Of a stretch of 64,000 nt of DNA, positions 1 through 13,499 are shown piece after piece (the first letter of the stretch is position 1; each line of letters opens with the position of its first letter). Position numbers and translations under genes: made by a program. The notes below the pieces were generated by a model, which made no database searches, was not told the origin of the DNA, and saw only the letters and a list, made by a program, of their open reading frames with translations. Origin of the DNA: Tillus elongatus (lineage: Eukaryota > Arthropoda > Insecta > Coleoptera > Cleridae); NCBI GenBank assembly GCA_964006375.1, contig OZ023262.1, forward strand, positions 198,424,778 through 198,488,777, written 5' to 3'.

Positions 1-491
1 CAAAAAATAATAATTATAGGGTGTCTTGAGCTACATCTTAAAAAATATTTCCACAATTACAGGCTGGCCCATAAGTCGTTGTTGATTCAAATTTTCTTTT
101 TTTTTTAATCGAACACGCCCTATGTTATCGCATTTTTGCATTTTCCATCGAAATATAATACATCTTTGTAAGAAAAGAAATTCGGGACGCAGCAAGTGCG
201 TTGTGGTAGCGAATTTTCATTAAATGCTTCAAATTTGAATAGCTCAATTTGCTATTAACCTATAAGGTTGACCAGGAAACCAGTTTTTTCTGGAACAATT
301 TAAGTTTACTTTCGGAAATTTTTGTACATTTTCAAACAATAAAATTATTTTCATGAAACATGGCACATTGTTTCTACTATATAGATTACACTGGTAACTA
401 AATTTGATGCCTGCTTTCTAAAAAAAACATATTTGCTATTAAAAACATTTTAATGAAAATTCACTACCATAACGCACTTGCTGCGCCCAGA
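1..491 (-). mobile_element. HINE-like element, copy A (partial, runs off window)
   Basis: This is a reverse-strand copy of the repeat family that dominates the window. The terminal motif is at 455-491 (complement of CTGGACGCAGCAAGTGCG plus GTGAATTTTCAT), and an inverted copy of the same terminus lies at 192-222, about 300 bp away, as in copies at 6342, 37087 and 60939. The stretch 1-190 matches the body that follows in those copies. The (TA)n core and 3' hairpin would lie left of the window. It is non-coding. The Helentron/DINE-1 affiliation is inferred from architecture. Confidence 0.75.
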
Positions 492-641
492 GTTTTATTT
501 GTTTACATATATACAGACTGGCGCATTTCAACGGTAAAGCTTAATATATCCGTTATTATACAGGATATGAAACAAGTTTTTATACAATTGTAATAACCGA
601 CCAGATTATGGGATTATTCAGCGAATTTACAAAGAAAAAAG

Positions 642-988
642 TCTGGACGCAGCAAGTGCGTTATTGTAGTGAATTTTCATAGAAATGATCTGATACCAAA
701 TATTTTTTATAACTTTTTTTATTATAACATAGAAATAATATAAATTTTGGTATATAGTTTCCTTTTAATTTCGTAAACTATCGTACCAAATTTGGTTACC
801 ATAGCTTTTCTATATTTTTGAGAAAAATTTTTTTCCGTAGGGAAACCCAAAATTTTCCCGGAAAACCTGGTTCGATTTTCCTAGCTAACGAACTTATCCA
901 AGCTACTTACAAACGGAAGGTACATGCACAATTTGATCAAAATTGGACGATTATGTTTTGAATTATTTGTGTAAGACACACACACACC

Positions 989-1070
<82 letters not shown>

Positions 1071-1195
1071 AACATATAAAAATTGAAACTGACCCTGGGT
1101 TCTAGGGTTCCTAGTTCGCGCTCATTTGAAGAAATTTTTTTAAAATTCAAACGTCGGGATATCCCCAATAGTGAATTTTTTTTAAGAAAATTAAG
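642..1195 (+). mobile_element. HINE-like element, copy B (short form with TA core)
   Basis: The 5' terminus TCTGGACGCAGCAAGTGCG begins at 642 and GTGAATTTTCAT follows. A (TA)n tract lies at about 990-1068. The 3' part has the family text around 'AAAATTGAAACTGACC' and ends near 1191 in a decayed hairpin. At about 550 bp this is a short form lacking the internal inverted terminus. The bases 491-641 between copies A and B also contain family text (the 'AATATATCCGTTATTATACA' stretch). Confidence 0.8.
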
Positions 1196-1924
1196 CAATA
1201 TTAAAACATTTAAATTAATTTTGGTACAAAAAAGGTAAAAAACAATAATTTGATTGGCTTGTCTATGTTTACATTTTCATAATATATAGGCAGTTGAAAA
1301 ATGGTTTGCACAAATGTCAAATGACACTTCAAAGTGACAGATTTACATAACGTTCATATTTCTGACAGCTTATGACATAAATATATTTAGTATCTTCTGA
1401 TTTTTCTTTACTTCCGCTGGTTTAAATTTCCTTGAAAGGTTAAAAAACCTTTTTTACATTTTATTTTCTTCAATTTTGAGTAGAGATTAGGTATATAATT
1501 TGAATCTTTTGTATTTTTTCAGCAAATTTTTTTACAGAAAATATCTAGTCAGTTTTTCACAGACATTTTTTCAGTGTTTTCGCATTTTTGTGAAATGCTA
1601 TTAATTAATAATTTTATGAGAAATAGTCGACGTCTGTATTTAATACGGAACGGTTTCACCAAGCAAGGGCTACAAAAAATAATGAATGTAAAAAGAATAT
1701 TTGCGAATTCACGTGCAAAAATTGTTTTCGAATTTTCTTAAAAAAATTGTTTAGTAAATTTACGTGTAAAAAGCTTTTTTTTTAATTTCACTAAAAAGAT
1801 TTCTATATAATTTTCGTGGAAAATTACATTGGCGAATTTTTCTGAAACAAATTGTTTGCAAATCTTCATGTAACATTTTTTTTTTATTTCTCTCAAAAGC
1901 TTTCTGTGAATAATTATATGTTGG
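1196..1924. other. AT-rich stretch, nothing recognised
   Basis: I see no open frame with family resemblance, no RNA gene and no clear repeat ends here. Stretches of reversed HINE body may start near 1680, but they are too diverged to delimit. Confidence 0.5.
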
Positions 1925-2229
1925 CAGGTGCACTTTTTGTGTAAATTGCTTGGAATGCCCGACCAGTTTTTTTTTTTCGGGAAAAATATAAGGTTAGGTT
2001 CGGAAAATGTTTGTACTTTCTCAAGCATAAAGTTATTTTGATGGAATAGTGTACATTATTTCTACTATAAAAATGTTACCTTCTACTAAATTTGAGTCTG
2101 AAGCCATACCAAAGCTGTTTTGTCACACACACACACTAAATTTGATGTCTTTCGTTAAAGGAAACATATTTAACGTTAAAACATTTCTATGAAAATTCTC
2201 TACCATAACGCACTTGCTGCGTCCAGACT
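1925..2229 (-). mobile_element. HINE-like element, copy C (5' part only)
   Basis: The reverse-strand 5' terminus is at 2190-2229 (ctaccataacgcacttgctg then cgtccagac). The family sub-terminal text precedes it: 'acattatttctactata' near 2051 and 'aatttgatgtc' near 2140. No TA core or 3' hairpin is attached, so this is a truncated copy. Confidence 0.65.
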
Positions 2230-2369
2230 TTTTGTGTCCTTATAGTTTCTGAATGTTTTGGCACCAAAATTTATTCATTTAACCAAATACATTTTTACGA
2301 TACTCATTATATTCATTCAAATAATAACAAAATACTGAATTATTCCTTGAATAATGGTACTATGGTTTA

Positions 2370-3060
2370 TTGTAACAAATGTTGAAAATTGCTACCTTCA
2401 GCCAAATACATGCTACAACTCTTATTGAAATTGAATTTCGAACACGTGCAAAAATGCCAGGAGTATCTCTTATTAGATTACAACCAGATATAATGTGTTG
2501 ATGTAAGTGTTGTGTGTGTGTGTTTTTGTTTCTTTAACGTCGGACTATTTCCGCGACTATGGCCAATCACCGACGCCAGGGAGCAGTTTCACCTCACTAT
2601 CCTGGGAATTTTGCCGAAACCCTGCGTTTGTTGATGTTAATGCTACAGTTTGTACTGAAAAAGTGAAAGGAGTACGCTGGGATCGAACCCAGTACCCTTC
2701 GGTTCAGAGGCACACGTTCTTACCGCTGAACCACCGAGGTTCTGATGTAAGTGTTCCTCAGATTCAATAGCAGAATTGTAAACTAATTTTTAAAATAACG
2801 TCTTGAGAGGTTGCCCAACAAAAAATTAGTAGGGTTCATATCGGTGATCTGGGTGGCCAGGGTCGACCAAGAACAGGTCCATTTCGTCCACAATACGACT
2901 TTTGTACTGACTTTTGCCATCAGGTAAGTTTGACTGAATCGTAATATTTTGTCTGCCATTATATAAAATATAATGCACGTGTGATCGAAAAATCCATAAA
3001 GTGGAGCGTTTTGTCCACTTTTCTGACCGTGTACGGATTCTAGCGTGTCACATTTTATAG
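2370..3060 (-). pseudogene. mariner (DD41D-type) transposase, C-terminal remnant, split by a SINE
   Basis: On the reverse strand, 2790-2880 reads WPPRSP-stop-TLLIFCWA. This matches the third catalytic region (W-P-x-R-S-P-D-x-x-P-L-D-F-F-L-W-G) of insect DD41D mariners, with the aspartate replaced by a stop region. After the SINE at 2512-2742, the same frame family continues at 2370-2470 as FARVRNSISIRVVAC, typical of the transposase C-terminus. Only the C-terminal third is visible. The protein is dead. Its left end abuts HINE copy C. Confidence 0.6.
2512..2742 (-). mobile_element. tRNA-derived SINE, copy 1, with 13-bp TSD
   Basis: The head on the reverse strand (2742 leftward) reads GAACCTCGGTGGTTCAGCGG, with a B-box-like GGGTTCGATCCC. 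The tail, at 2512-2535, is AAAGAAACAAAAACACACAC. The direct repeat TGATGTAAGTGTT occurs at 2499-2511 and 2743-2755, showing insertion by retrotransposition into the mariner remnant. The middle of the body is deleted (about 110 bp shorter than other copies). Confidence 0.85.
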
Positions 3061-3850
3061 ATTAGATTGGATTAGATTAATTCACAACATAAGAAATAAA
3101 AGCTTCATATTTTATTAAGTACAAAGAATAATAAAGACGGAATGTGTATGTATAGGACGTGTAACGAAATGCAACAAAATATCAAAACAAAAATCCCTAT
3201 CAGTTAGTGTCTTTGACAAAGGACCGCTACTTATTTAATCAACAGTAAACTTTGACTGACTCTAACTAACGTATTCTGCCACTGAATAAAAACAAAATTT
3301 AAGCAGTAAAGGTTTAATCGACTTTTTAAATTCATTTACGGGCAGCTGAGTTAAGTGGTTAGGCAAACAATTATACAAACCAATATCTAATGAATTTTTA
3401 CTGGTTTCGTCAGTAGGTATCGATCCGATATCAGTAAATCTGCACCCATTGTCTCATGAGAATGCAACTCAGAGTGAGCTTTAAATGTATCTTATGGATT
3501 TCTAAAAGATAATGGTATACACAAATTGATGGAAGGGGCATAATACCCCGTGCTTGAAATAAAGGTTGACAGTGGTCTGTTATACCAGCCCCTGCTACTA
3601 TTCTTCCAGCACGTTTCTGGAGTCTAAATATCTCCTCGCGTGTGAAGAGCCACCTCGACGCACGACACCATCAGTGGTACGAAATGAAGACACAACCATT
3701 CTGTAAATATAAACATATCAGTTTTAATGGCACACCTATGACGCCATGGTGACGCATCTTGTCAATCAATATGTCGTGAAAAACGCAGTCAAAAGCTTTC
3801 GAAAAGTGAACAATGAATCTGCCCTTAGCCGTGAAGAAAAGCAATTGGAA
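3060..3850 (-). pseudogene. LINE ORF2 remnant (Jockey/CR1-like), internally deleted
   Basis: On the reverse strand the RT palm motif region reads IVHFSKAFDCVFHDIL (near 3800). It runs almost directly into the ORF2 C-terminal text EEIFRLQKRAGRIVAGAG and MPLPSICVYHYLLEIHK (3450-3640), so most of the RT has been deleted between them. Several stops follow. The 3' end near 3060 carries a short tandem of GATTA-like units (TAGATTAGATTGGATTAG on the plus strand), the kind of short repeat tail CR1/Jockey-type elements have. It is non-functional. Confidence 0.6.
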
Positions 3851-3859
3851 AATTACCGA

Positions 3860-4625
3860 AATACAACCAGCATAAGAAATAATTATGCTGTGATATAACG
3901 TCTCCAGGATTTCAAGGTTGGGTGCCTACAATAAACTAGGGTTTTGTAACTATACATATTTTACTGTAAAGGATCGTCACAGTCTCCAGTTAGGATGTCG
4001 CTAATGCTTGAAGAAGATGAGAATATATGATGTGGAAGTTATAGATGTTTAAATATACCATGAATGTGAATTTTTGGAACCCCAATTTGTTCTTCTATGA
4101 ACGACTTTTATATATGTCTAATATTGTGACTCTGTCATTGGCGAAAATTGTTAAATACAAGAGTATTTTTGGGATTAATAATTTAGGTGCAATTTGGTAT
4201 AGATCTAAGATATGAAGAATTCAAATTACGCCTGTAATTTTCATTATGTGTATATTAATATATGTGCATATAAACCGATACTAATTTGCTATTCGTGTAA
4301 ATTTACTAAACATGCACTATCGGATGTTTTACGATAGAAGCAGGTTGGTATAATGTATTAACATAATCAGATATGGTTTTATTATCGGAAAGCTAATATT
4401 GATGAATTCGGTATTACAGCGTCAGTGTTTTGGTACCGTAGGTTTTACACACTCTAATTAACCATACATTTCTCTGGTGGGTGTGGTGAAGTGTCTTGTA
4501 TGGCATTAAAAATGATTTTATCTTGTCAGTGACAAATGTGTAAGTAACGCTAAAGATAAGTAAAAAATAATTATGTTGTCCTGGACAGTTAAACAAGTCT
4601 GTACCTTTTATGAAGCGAATGTCAT
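3860..4625. other. Unassigned AT-rich sequence
   Basis: I found no protein similarity, RNA gene or terminal repeats. The open stretch at 4414-4596 on the minus strand has no family resemblance. Confidence 0.45.
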
Positions 4626-4746
4626 TTATTAACGAATTTTCATTTAGAAAAATTCGCTAATAGAGAGGTCACGATGAAAAGCTTTGGAAACAATTTCTTC
4701 AGTAGGGCGCGGAACCCAAAACTAAGGTCCGTTAAAATTTTAATAT

Positions 4747-4840
<94 letters not shown>

Positions 4841-5110
4841 ATCCGAGCGATAACTCAAAAAATACTAAACGGATTTCAATCAAACTTGGCAAAAATCTTG
4901 TTTCGGCGAAAACCGAGGTCGAGTTCGTTAATCAGCCTTTATGCTCAAGTTTTTCAGGTGGAAAATCGGGGAAAACTTTTTGAAAACGCTATATTTTTGT
5001 AAGTATCAGAGTATATGAAACGAGACTTTACATGTGGCTAGAAACAGTGCAAATAAACTTATGTTGTGAATTTTAGGAAATTTGGTACACAATATTTAGA
5101 GTTTTTTTCA
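4626..5110 (-). mobile_element. HINE-like element, copy D (diverged)
   Basis: The hairpin end is at 4636-4665 (CGAATTTTCATTTAGAAAAATTCG). It is followed by the family text complement, a (TA)n tract at 4748-4838, then 'gataactcaaaaaatac' and 'gttcgttaatcagcc', the reverse-strand forms of the body. The copy is much more diverged than those at 6342 or 37087, so it is probably an older subfamily. Its inner boundary near 5110 is approximate. Confidence 0.6.
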
Positions 5111-5149
5111 AATTAACAACAAAATCGCAAACCCATGCGTTGAGCCGAC

Positions 5150-5455
5150 TTAGTAGTTAAAGTCCATTAATTGGATACAGTTTAGAGGAATGGCCATCCA
5201 AGACAACAGAAATGCTCCGGTTAGAGAGGAAATTTGCTGTCCAGGTACAGAGTTTTGGTGGTAGGCCATAGGCCGGTAGTTTATTAAGCAGCGCTGCGTG
5301 CCAGACCTGGTCGAATGCTTTGATATGTCTAGAGTGACAATCTGGGTTTCACCGTGTAGTTCCATAGACTTGTTCCAAGAATGGGTGACAAAGGAAAGGA
5401 GCTCGGCAGTTGATCTGCGCTGATGGAATCTACAAAAAATACATTGAAAAATTTG
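5150..5455 (-). pseudogene. LINE reverse transcriptase fragment
   Basis: The reverse strand reads THSWNKSMELHGETQIVTLD, then ISK and FDQVWHAALLNKL, then YGLPPKLCTWTANFLSNRSI. This is the RT palm with the first catalytic-aspartate region (LDISKAFDQVWH) and the following GLP..L..W..NFLS.R motif. A one-base deletion after ISK breaks the frame. Only about 100 codons remain. The right end is cut by the hAT-like element whose TSD starts at 5457. Confidence 0.7.
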
Positions 5456-6199
5456 CGAGGTAACTAGTGATGGGAAAAACAGTTATTTTCTGTTAACAGT
5501 TGAAGCCGTTAACGTTATTTAATAATAACCGCTGAAAATAACGGCTTCAGTTATTTTAAACTGGATAGTCGATCGATAGTATCCTACATTCCCAAAGCTG
5601 TGAGCGATAGCGAGCACACTAGTATAAATGCATTGTATTTTTACCCCGTTATTTCACGTAGTGTATAAATCTCAAATTTTGTCGATATGAAAAGGAAACA
5701 AAGGGTTAAGAAATTATAATAAGCGTGTCGTAAATCTTTTGCCACTCTGAAGTGAAACTTTTAGAAATCAGAAAGGAGTCTTATATGAGAATTTACTTAG
5801 TTGTTTTAGGAATTATAAACTAGTCATTTCTCACAAAATTATTTTATCAGGGTCTTTACGTAAATGTCAATGCCACAGCAAGAATCAATAAATATCATTA
5901 TTTATCACGCCTTGGGACGTTAGACGTTAGAACTTTTATTGCTACACAGGAAGTGATTCTAAAAACTCCATCACATAACGCAGCTAATACAATTTCGGTA
6001 AAGAAACAGTATAAAAAATTGAGTTTGACTTTTAAAAAAAATTGGAAGATATATAGTATTAATTGTTTATTTACTTATTTTAATATTCGTTGTTTTAAAA
6101 TTAGTTTCAAAAATTTCAAAGGGCTGTCACTTGGAGGAGAAGGGGTTTTAAGAAAAACTTAATAAAAAGACACCCCTTATTTTTCGCCAAAGAATCACC

Positions 6200-6201
<2 letters not shown>

Positions 6202-6291
<90 letters not shown>
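6202..6291. repeat. (TA)n tract next to a CACCCTGTA end
   Basis: About 45 TA units follow directly after CACCCTGTA (6196-6204), a form typical of mariner-type terminal repeats. The tract may mark a small mariner-type fragment (about 6120-6205) in the hAT-like element. The open stretch at 5953-6162 is not a recognisable gene. Confidence 0.7.
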
Positions 6292-6294
<3 letters not shown>

Positions 6295-6341
6295 TTTAAT
6301 TTTTTATGTTGAAATGTAGGTATATAGATATTAAAATAAAC

Positions 6342-7794
<1,453 letters not shown>

Positions 7795-8162
7795 TGTTGT
7801 ATCATTATATTTTTTTAATCAATTTGATAACTATTATCAGACAAACGAAAATGACGTGTTAACTGTTTTCTTAGGTAATGTATATAAATTTAAATAAATA
7901 AGTACTTTAATTTCACGTGAACTAACCCTATTTTGAGTTGTCTACAGTGAAAGTAATAACACGTTTTTACAGAAATTCATCTTTTTACCCAACATTTTTG
8001 ATTATTAAATATTTGGCTTTACATACTAGTGGGAAACTCAACTGTTTCAAAAATAACAGCTTCTCAGTTTAACAGAATAACTCTGTGTAGTAGTGTCGGT
8101 ATGCCGTATCCCCATCAACAACCTACGACGGCGTCCTGGGCTCACGTTAAGAAATTATTTTT

Positions 8163-8578
8163 CTATAATTCTGAGATAAAAAAGTCAGAATTCTGAGATA
8201 AAAAGTCAGAATTCTGTGATAAAAAGTCAGAATTCTGACATAAAAAGTCAGAATTCTGAGATAAAAAAGTCAGAATTCTGAGATAAAAAAGTCAGAATTC
8301 TGACATAAAAACTCAGAATTCTGAGATAAAAAAGTCAGAATTCTGAGATAATAAGTCAGAATTCTGACATAAAAACTCAGAATTCTGAGATAAAAAAGTC
8401 AGAATTCTGAGATAAAAAGTCAGAATTCTGTGATAAAAACTCAGAATTCTGACATAAAAAGTCAGAATTCTGAGATAAAAAAGTCAGAATTCTGAGATAA
8501 TAAGTCAGAATTCTGACATAAAAAGTCGGAATTCTGACTTTTTTAACTCAGAATTCTGAGATAAAAAGTCAGAATTAT
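8163..8578. repeat. Tandem array of ~21-bp GAATTC units, left arm
   Basis: About twenty units of the form TCAGAATTCTGAGATAAAAA vary by one or two bases (GAGATA, GACATA, TGATA). Each unit holds the palindrome TCAGAATTCTGA. The mirror array in the right arm (11945-12152) has only about half as many units, so copy number has changed since the arms were duplicated. Confidence 0.95.
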
Positions 8579-8912
8579 TCGAGAGCTTCATACGACAGCG
8601 CCCACTTGCAAAACGTTTACTATTGACTATTGATGTGTAATTAGGCGGGTAGCTCTGCCTGTGCCGGTTTTATAGTTAGTTGATGGTTTACAAACTAAAG
8701 GGAAAGAAAATCTGTTCATTGCCTATAGTTCTCGTTGCGTTAATAGACTAATGTATAGTGGTGCATATATTATGATTTTACTAATTATGTACGTAAATAA
8801 GTCGTCGTATAAATATACCAACATATTATTGCTTTAATTGGCATTATACCATGGAAACTTTAGCTAAATTAAAGTCAAGTCAGCCTTAGAAGTTTATAAA
8901 TAAATATGTTTG

Positions 8913-9262
8913 TGTTTTTGTATCTTTAACGTCGGTGTATTTCCGCGACTATGGCCAATCACCGACATCAGGGAGCAGTTTCACCTCGCTATCCTGGAAA
9001 GTTTGCCGAACTCTGCCGATCCGCAAGGATAGTATGAATATTTAACGTGCCCAACATCGCATCGGACAGGGGACCGACGGCTTTACGCTCCCTCCGAAGG
9101 GCGCAACGTGCAGATATTCAACTTTCTCAAACATAATGCCACAACATCGGTTGATGTTAATGTTACAGTATGTACTGAAAAAGTGAAAGGAGAATCCTGG
9201 CATAGAACCAAGTACCCTTCGGTTCAGGGGCACACGTTCTTACTACTGAACTACCGAGGCCC
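8913..9262 (-). mobile_element. tRNA-derived SINE, copy 2 (left foldback arm)
   Basis: Near full-length (about 350 bp). The head at 9262 leftward reads GCCTCGGTAGTTCAGTAGTA; the B box is decayed (CTATGCCAGG side). The tail at 8913 is AAAGATACAAAAACAC. Imperfect direct repeats TTATAAATAAATA and TTATAAGTAAATA flank it (about 8896 and 9264), consistent with an old TSD. It mirrors the copy at 11272. Confidence 0.85.
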
Positions 9263-9299
9263 TTATAAGTAAATAACCATGAGATGAACGTGAGTTTGT

Positions 9300-9800
9300 T
9301 TTTGTTGCTCGATAACCATCATCATCATCACAATCGAAATGGGATACCATCTGTCGCAATCGAGAATCTCCGTTTGTAACTGCCCATTTTAATGCAGTGT
9401 AGCTTCCACCTTCAATCAATATTGTACCATGTTTCCAGAAGCTTTACTTTTGATCTACCTCTTCCATTTTGTCTAGGTATATATCTTTCAAATAAAACTA
9501 TCAGAAAGATGTTTTAAAATATGTCCTATATATTATGCCTTCTCCTATCAATTTCTTTCAGCAAGGATTACTATTCTGTCACCTCTTCTAGCACACTTTT
9601 TTATTCGTGTTTCTATCAGTGTACCTTATCGTCTTTGTCATTTTGCTCAATGTCCATGGTTGAAAAGCTTCTATTCTCTTAGTGTCCTGCTTAGTCAACG
9701 TCCACCTCATCATTATAACACTCCATACTTATGACTTGATAAACCTACCCCTTCAGAACCAAATTAAACTTAATTTTTTATAAGAATAAGAAATACATTT
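9300..9800 (-). pseudogene. RTE-like LINE ORF C-terminal remnant, left foldback arm
   Basis: This is the mirror of 10630-11130. The reverse strand carries decayed text related to the LINE tail also found at 13190-13495 (IEAFEMWT, YTDRNTN, then a Lys/Arg-rich tail before GGRPRGK-like residues). Stops and gaps are frequent. At 9530 it contains only ATATATA where the other arm has about 100 bp of TA. Confidence 0.5.
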
Positions 9801-9901
9801 TGAGAAAAAATCATAACCTTAACTCTGTGTTAGGCGTAACATTGTTCAAAAATAAATATCAAGATTTACCCAACATTTTTCCATAGATTTATAATAAATA
9901 A

Positions 9902-9905
<4 letters not shown>

Positions 9906-9988
<83 letters not shown>
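9906..9988. repeat. (TA)n tract, left side of foldback centre
   Basis: About 41 TA units, the mirror partner of the tract at 10426-10529. The flank after it (TACATTCTTGAAAT) is the complement of the flank before the partner (ATTTCAAGAATG). Confidence 0.95.
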
Positions 9989-9994
<6 letters not shown>

Positions 9995-10035
9995 TTCTTG
10001 AAATTACTTTCTTTCTTGTGTTTTAAATTGCCAGT

Positions 10036-10370
10036 CTATCCCCAACTTTTGTCAAATAAATTCCGACCAAATCTGACTGCCTACACATGCAGGTGCTGCA
10101 ATGTCAATCAGAACACAAAGAAAAAATAACTTTATTTATATTTCTTAGAAATTGTTATAGTGTGTATTTTTTTAGAGGTAACAATTAAATATGTAACATA
10201 GTTAGACTACTAAATTGGAAAAAAATTGTGTCAATTAATTGAATTATTCACCCAGAAAATAATGTAAAAACCGTATGCTTATAACGTGAACCTTAAAAAT
10301 AAAACCATTTTAGAAAGTCACGTTATTTGTTATTGCTGAATTAATTGCCTTCTTATTATTTTTATTATTA
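10036..10370. other. Single-copy spacer of the foldback
   Basis: This central segment has no counterpart in inverted orientation. I recognise no gene or terminal motif in it. Confidence 0.6.
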
Positions 10371-10423
10371 AAATTAGGCAATTTAAAACACATGAAAGAG
10401 AAAATCATTTCAAGAATGCACAT

Positions 10424-10532
<109 letters not shown>

Positions 10533-10629
10533 TTATTATAAAACTATGAAAAATTGTTGGGTGAATCTTGATATTTATTTTTGAACAATGCTAGGTCTAA
10601 CGCAGGGTTAATGATATAAATTTTCTCAA

Positions 10630-11130
<501 letters not shown>

Positions 11131-11271
11131 TTAAAATGGGCAGTTACAGACGGAGATTCTCGATTGCGACAGATGGTATCGCATTTCGATTGTGATGATG
11201 TTATCGAGCAACAAAAACAAATCATCAAACAACAACAAACGTACGTTTATCTCATGATTATTTATTTATAA

Positions 11272-11615
11272 GAGCCTCGGTAGTTCAGTTGTAAGAACGT
11301 GTGCCTCTGAACCGAAGGGTACTGGGTTCGATTGCAGGGTTCTCCTTTCACTTTTTTCAGTACACACTGTAACATTAACATCAACCGAGGTTGTGGCATT
11401 GTATTTGAGCAAGTTGGATGTCTGCACGTTCCGCCCTTCGGAGGGGGCGTAAATCCATCGGTCCCGTGTCCATGTGATATTGGGCACGTTAAATATTCCT
11501 ACTATCCTTGCAGAACGGCAGGGTTCGGCAAAATTTCCAGGATAGCGAGGTGAAACTGCTCTTTGGTGTCGGTGATTGGCCATAGTCGCGGAAACAGACC
11601 GACGTTACAGATAAA
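11272..11615 (+). mobile_element. tRNA-derived SINE, copy 3 (right foldback arm)
   Basis: The head GCCTCGGTAGTTCAGTTGTA starts at 11274 and a B-box-like GGGTTCGATTGC is at 11325. The body carries CGTTCCGCCCTTCGGAGGG and GTCGGTGATTGGCCATAGTC, then a tail at about 11600. It is the mirror of copy 2 and shares its private changes. Open frames across it are not genes. Confidence 0.85.
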
Positions 11616-11944
11616 TTAACACAAACATATTTATTTATATGCTTCTAAGGCTGACTTGACTTTAATTCAGCCAGAGTTTCCGAGGTATAATGTCGATTAA
11701 AACAATAATATACTTGTATATTTATATGACGACGTATTTAAAAACATAATTAGTAAAATCATAATATATGCACCACTATACATTAGTCTATTAACGCAAC
11801 GAGAATAATAGTCAATGAACCAATTTTGTTTCCTTTTAATTTTTAACACCATCAACTAACTATAAAACCTACCTAATTACACATCAATAGTCAATAGGTA
11901 AACGTTTTGCAAGTGGCACCGCCTGGATGCTGTCGTATAGCTCT

Positions 11945-12152
11945 CGAATAATTCCGACTTTTTATCTCAGAATTCTGACTTTTTATGTCAGAATTCTGAG
12001 TTTTTATCTCAGAATTCTGAGTTTTTATGTCAGAATTCTGACTTTTTTATCTCAGAATTCTGACTTTTTATGTCAGAATTCTGAGTTTTTATCACAGAAT
12101 TCTGACTTTTTATCTTAGAATTCTGACTTTTTTATCTCAGAATTATAGGAAA
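11945..12152. repeat. Tandem array of ~21-bp GAATTC units, right arm
   Basis: About ten units of TCAGAATTCTGACTTTTTAT type, inverted relative to 8163-8578 and about half its length. Confidence 0.95.
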
Positions 12153-12544
12153 ATAATTTTTTAACGTGAGCCCAGGACGCCGTCGTAACAACCGGTTAAA
12201 GTTAAAATTAAAATTAAAATTAAACCGACCGTTTTATTGTACCGAAGAGCGTACGTCCCTAAAGCTGTAAGCGAGAGCGAGCATTCTCAATCTCAAGGCT
12301 ATTCATCCCGTTAAATGGTTAAATAACAGTTGCCGATGAAAACCGATGTTTATTCATCGAACCTAGTTGCAGTAGAATTGAAACAGACACGACTCCGAAT
12401 TCTAGGTTAGTGTAAAAAGCGTTACTTTTTAAGCCGTTATTTTTATAAATCGATAACTGGTGGTTACCGTTACGGCTCGGTAACAGCTTAAAAATAGCTG
12501 ACAGTTAAATAACGACCCATCACTAGAGGTAACCCAAAGGATAA

Positions 12545-12870
12545 AGATAAAACCACAAAATGTCGGTAATTTATGAAATAGGTTGTAAGGATTGTGAACT
12601 TAAATATGTTGAGCAAACTAAAAGATTATTGAAACTAGATTTAAATAAAATTTAGGGCAACTGAGATAGGACACTATTCATAAATTATGTATTGCTGATT
12701 GCTGAGCACATTTGGGATAATAATCACCAGGTAGATAAAGAAAATCTGAAGCTAATCAAAAGTGTCAGGCAATCTCGACAGATAGACGTATATAAAATAA
12801 TTTCTTTTCTGTGGACAGAACAGGCCCGGTTCTATGTAGTACGTTGTTTGGATTGCCATCTTAATAATTA
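12545..12870 (+). pseudogene. Penelope-like element, GIY-YIG endonuclease remnant
   Basis: The plus strand reads VIYEIGCKDCELKYVEQTKR, matching the start of the GIY-YIG endonuclease that ends Penelope-like polyproteins (Ile-Tyr, C-x2-C, then Tyr-Val/Ile-Gly-Gln-Thr; the Gly is Glu here). A one-base stop follows and later text (HKLCIADC, then KLIKSVRQSRQIDVYK) fits the end of that domain. Near 13065, 'gatgacgcaaactttgttag' resembles the boundary repeats such elements carry. It is degraded, with several stops. Confidence 0.6.
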
Positions 12871-13189
12871 ATGTATTTTTCTTAGAAGGAATATTCAATA
12901 ACGTCACGTGGTTTTACAAAAGAAGGTAATGGAATTTTAATTCCAATGATTTTCGACTACTCAATAGTGTGTGTATACGTTCGTAGGGGACGCTGCTCGT
13001 AATTGCTCGTCATCTGACATATAACCAAGAGTTCCAGTTTTTATTTGGTTAGTTTATTCATCCCTCTGATGACGCAAACTTTGTTAGCGAAACCATCGTT
13101 AGGTCTGAAAAATGTTTGGTGGTGTATTGGGTTCTACAAATTGTACTTATTAGCGCTCATTACAGGTGCCAATCTACACTTTATGTATA

Positions 13190-13495
13190 AGGTGGAAAGC
13201 TGGACTTTGATTAAGCAGACATGAAGAAAATAGAAGCTTTTATTATGTGGGCATGGATTAAAATAGCAGAGAAAAGGTACACCGATAAATATCCGAATGA
13301 AAGTGCGGCAGAAGAGGCGGGAGGAGAAATATGCTTTATGGAAGACATTGAGAGGGGCAGGAAAATATGTTGATCGTATTTTGAGACGAAATAATTAGAG
13401 ACATAATAACTTTTTGACATCCTTATTTGAAAGAAACATACTTAGAAAAAAGGAAGGAGGTAGACCAAGAGGAAAACTTCTGGACAATTGATGAA
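13190..13495 (+). pseudogene. RTE-like LINE ORF C-terminal remnant
   Basis: The plus strand has SWTLIKQT, then KIEAF and MWAW near 13225, YTDKYPNESAAEEAG and, after a frame change, FERNILRKKEGGRPRGKLLDN-type residues. This matches the tail of the LINE at 52335-54930 and the foldback LINE pieces. It is short and frameshifted. Confidence 0.55.
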
Positions 13496-13499
13496 GCGC

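Noticed and set aside
8163..8578. CRISPR-like regular repeats
   Set aside because: The units are directly adjacent short tandem repeats with no unique spacers, in an insect TE.
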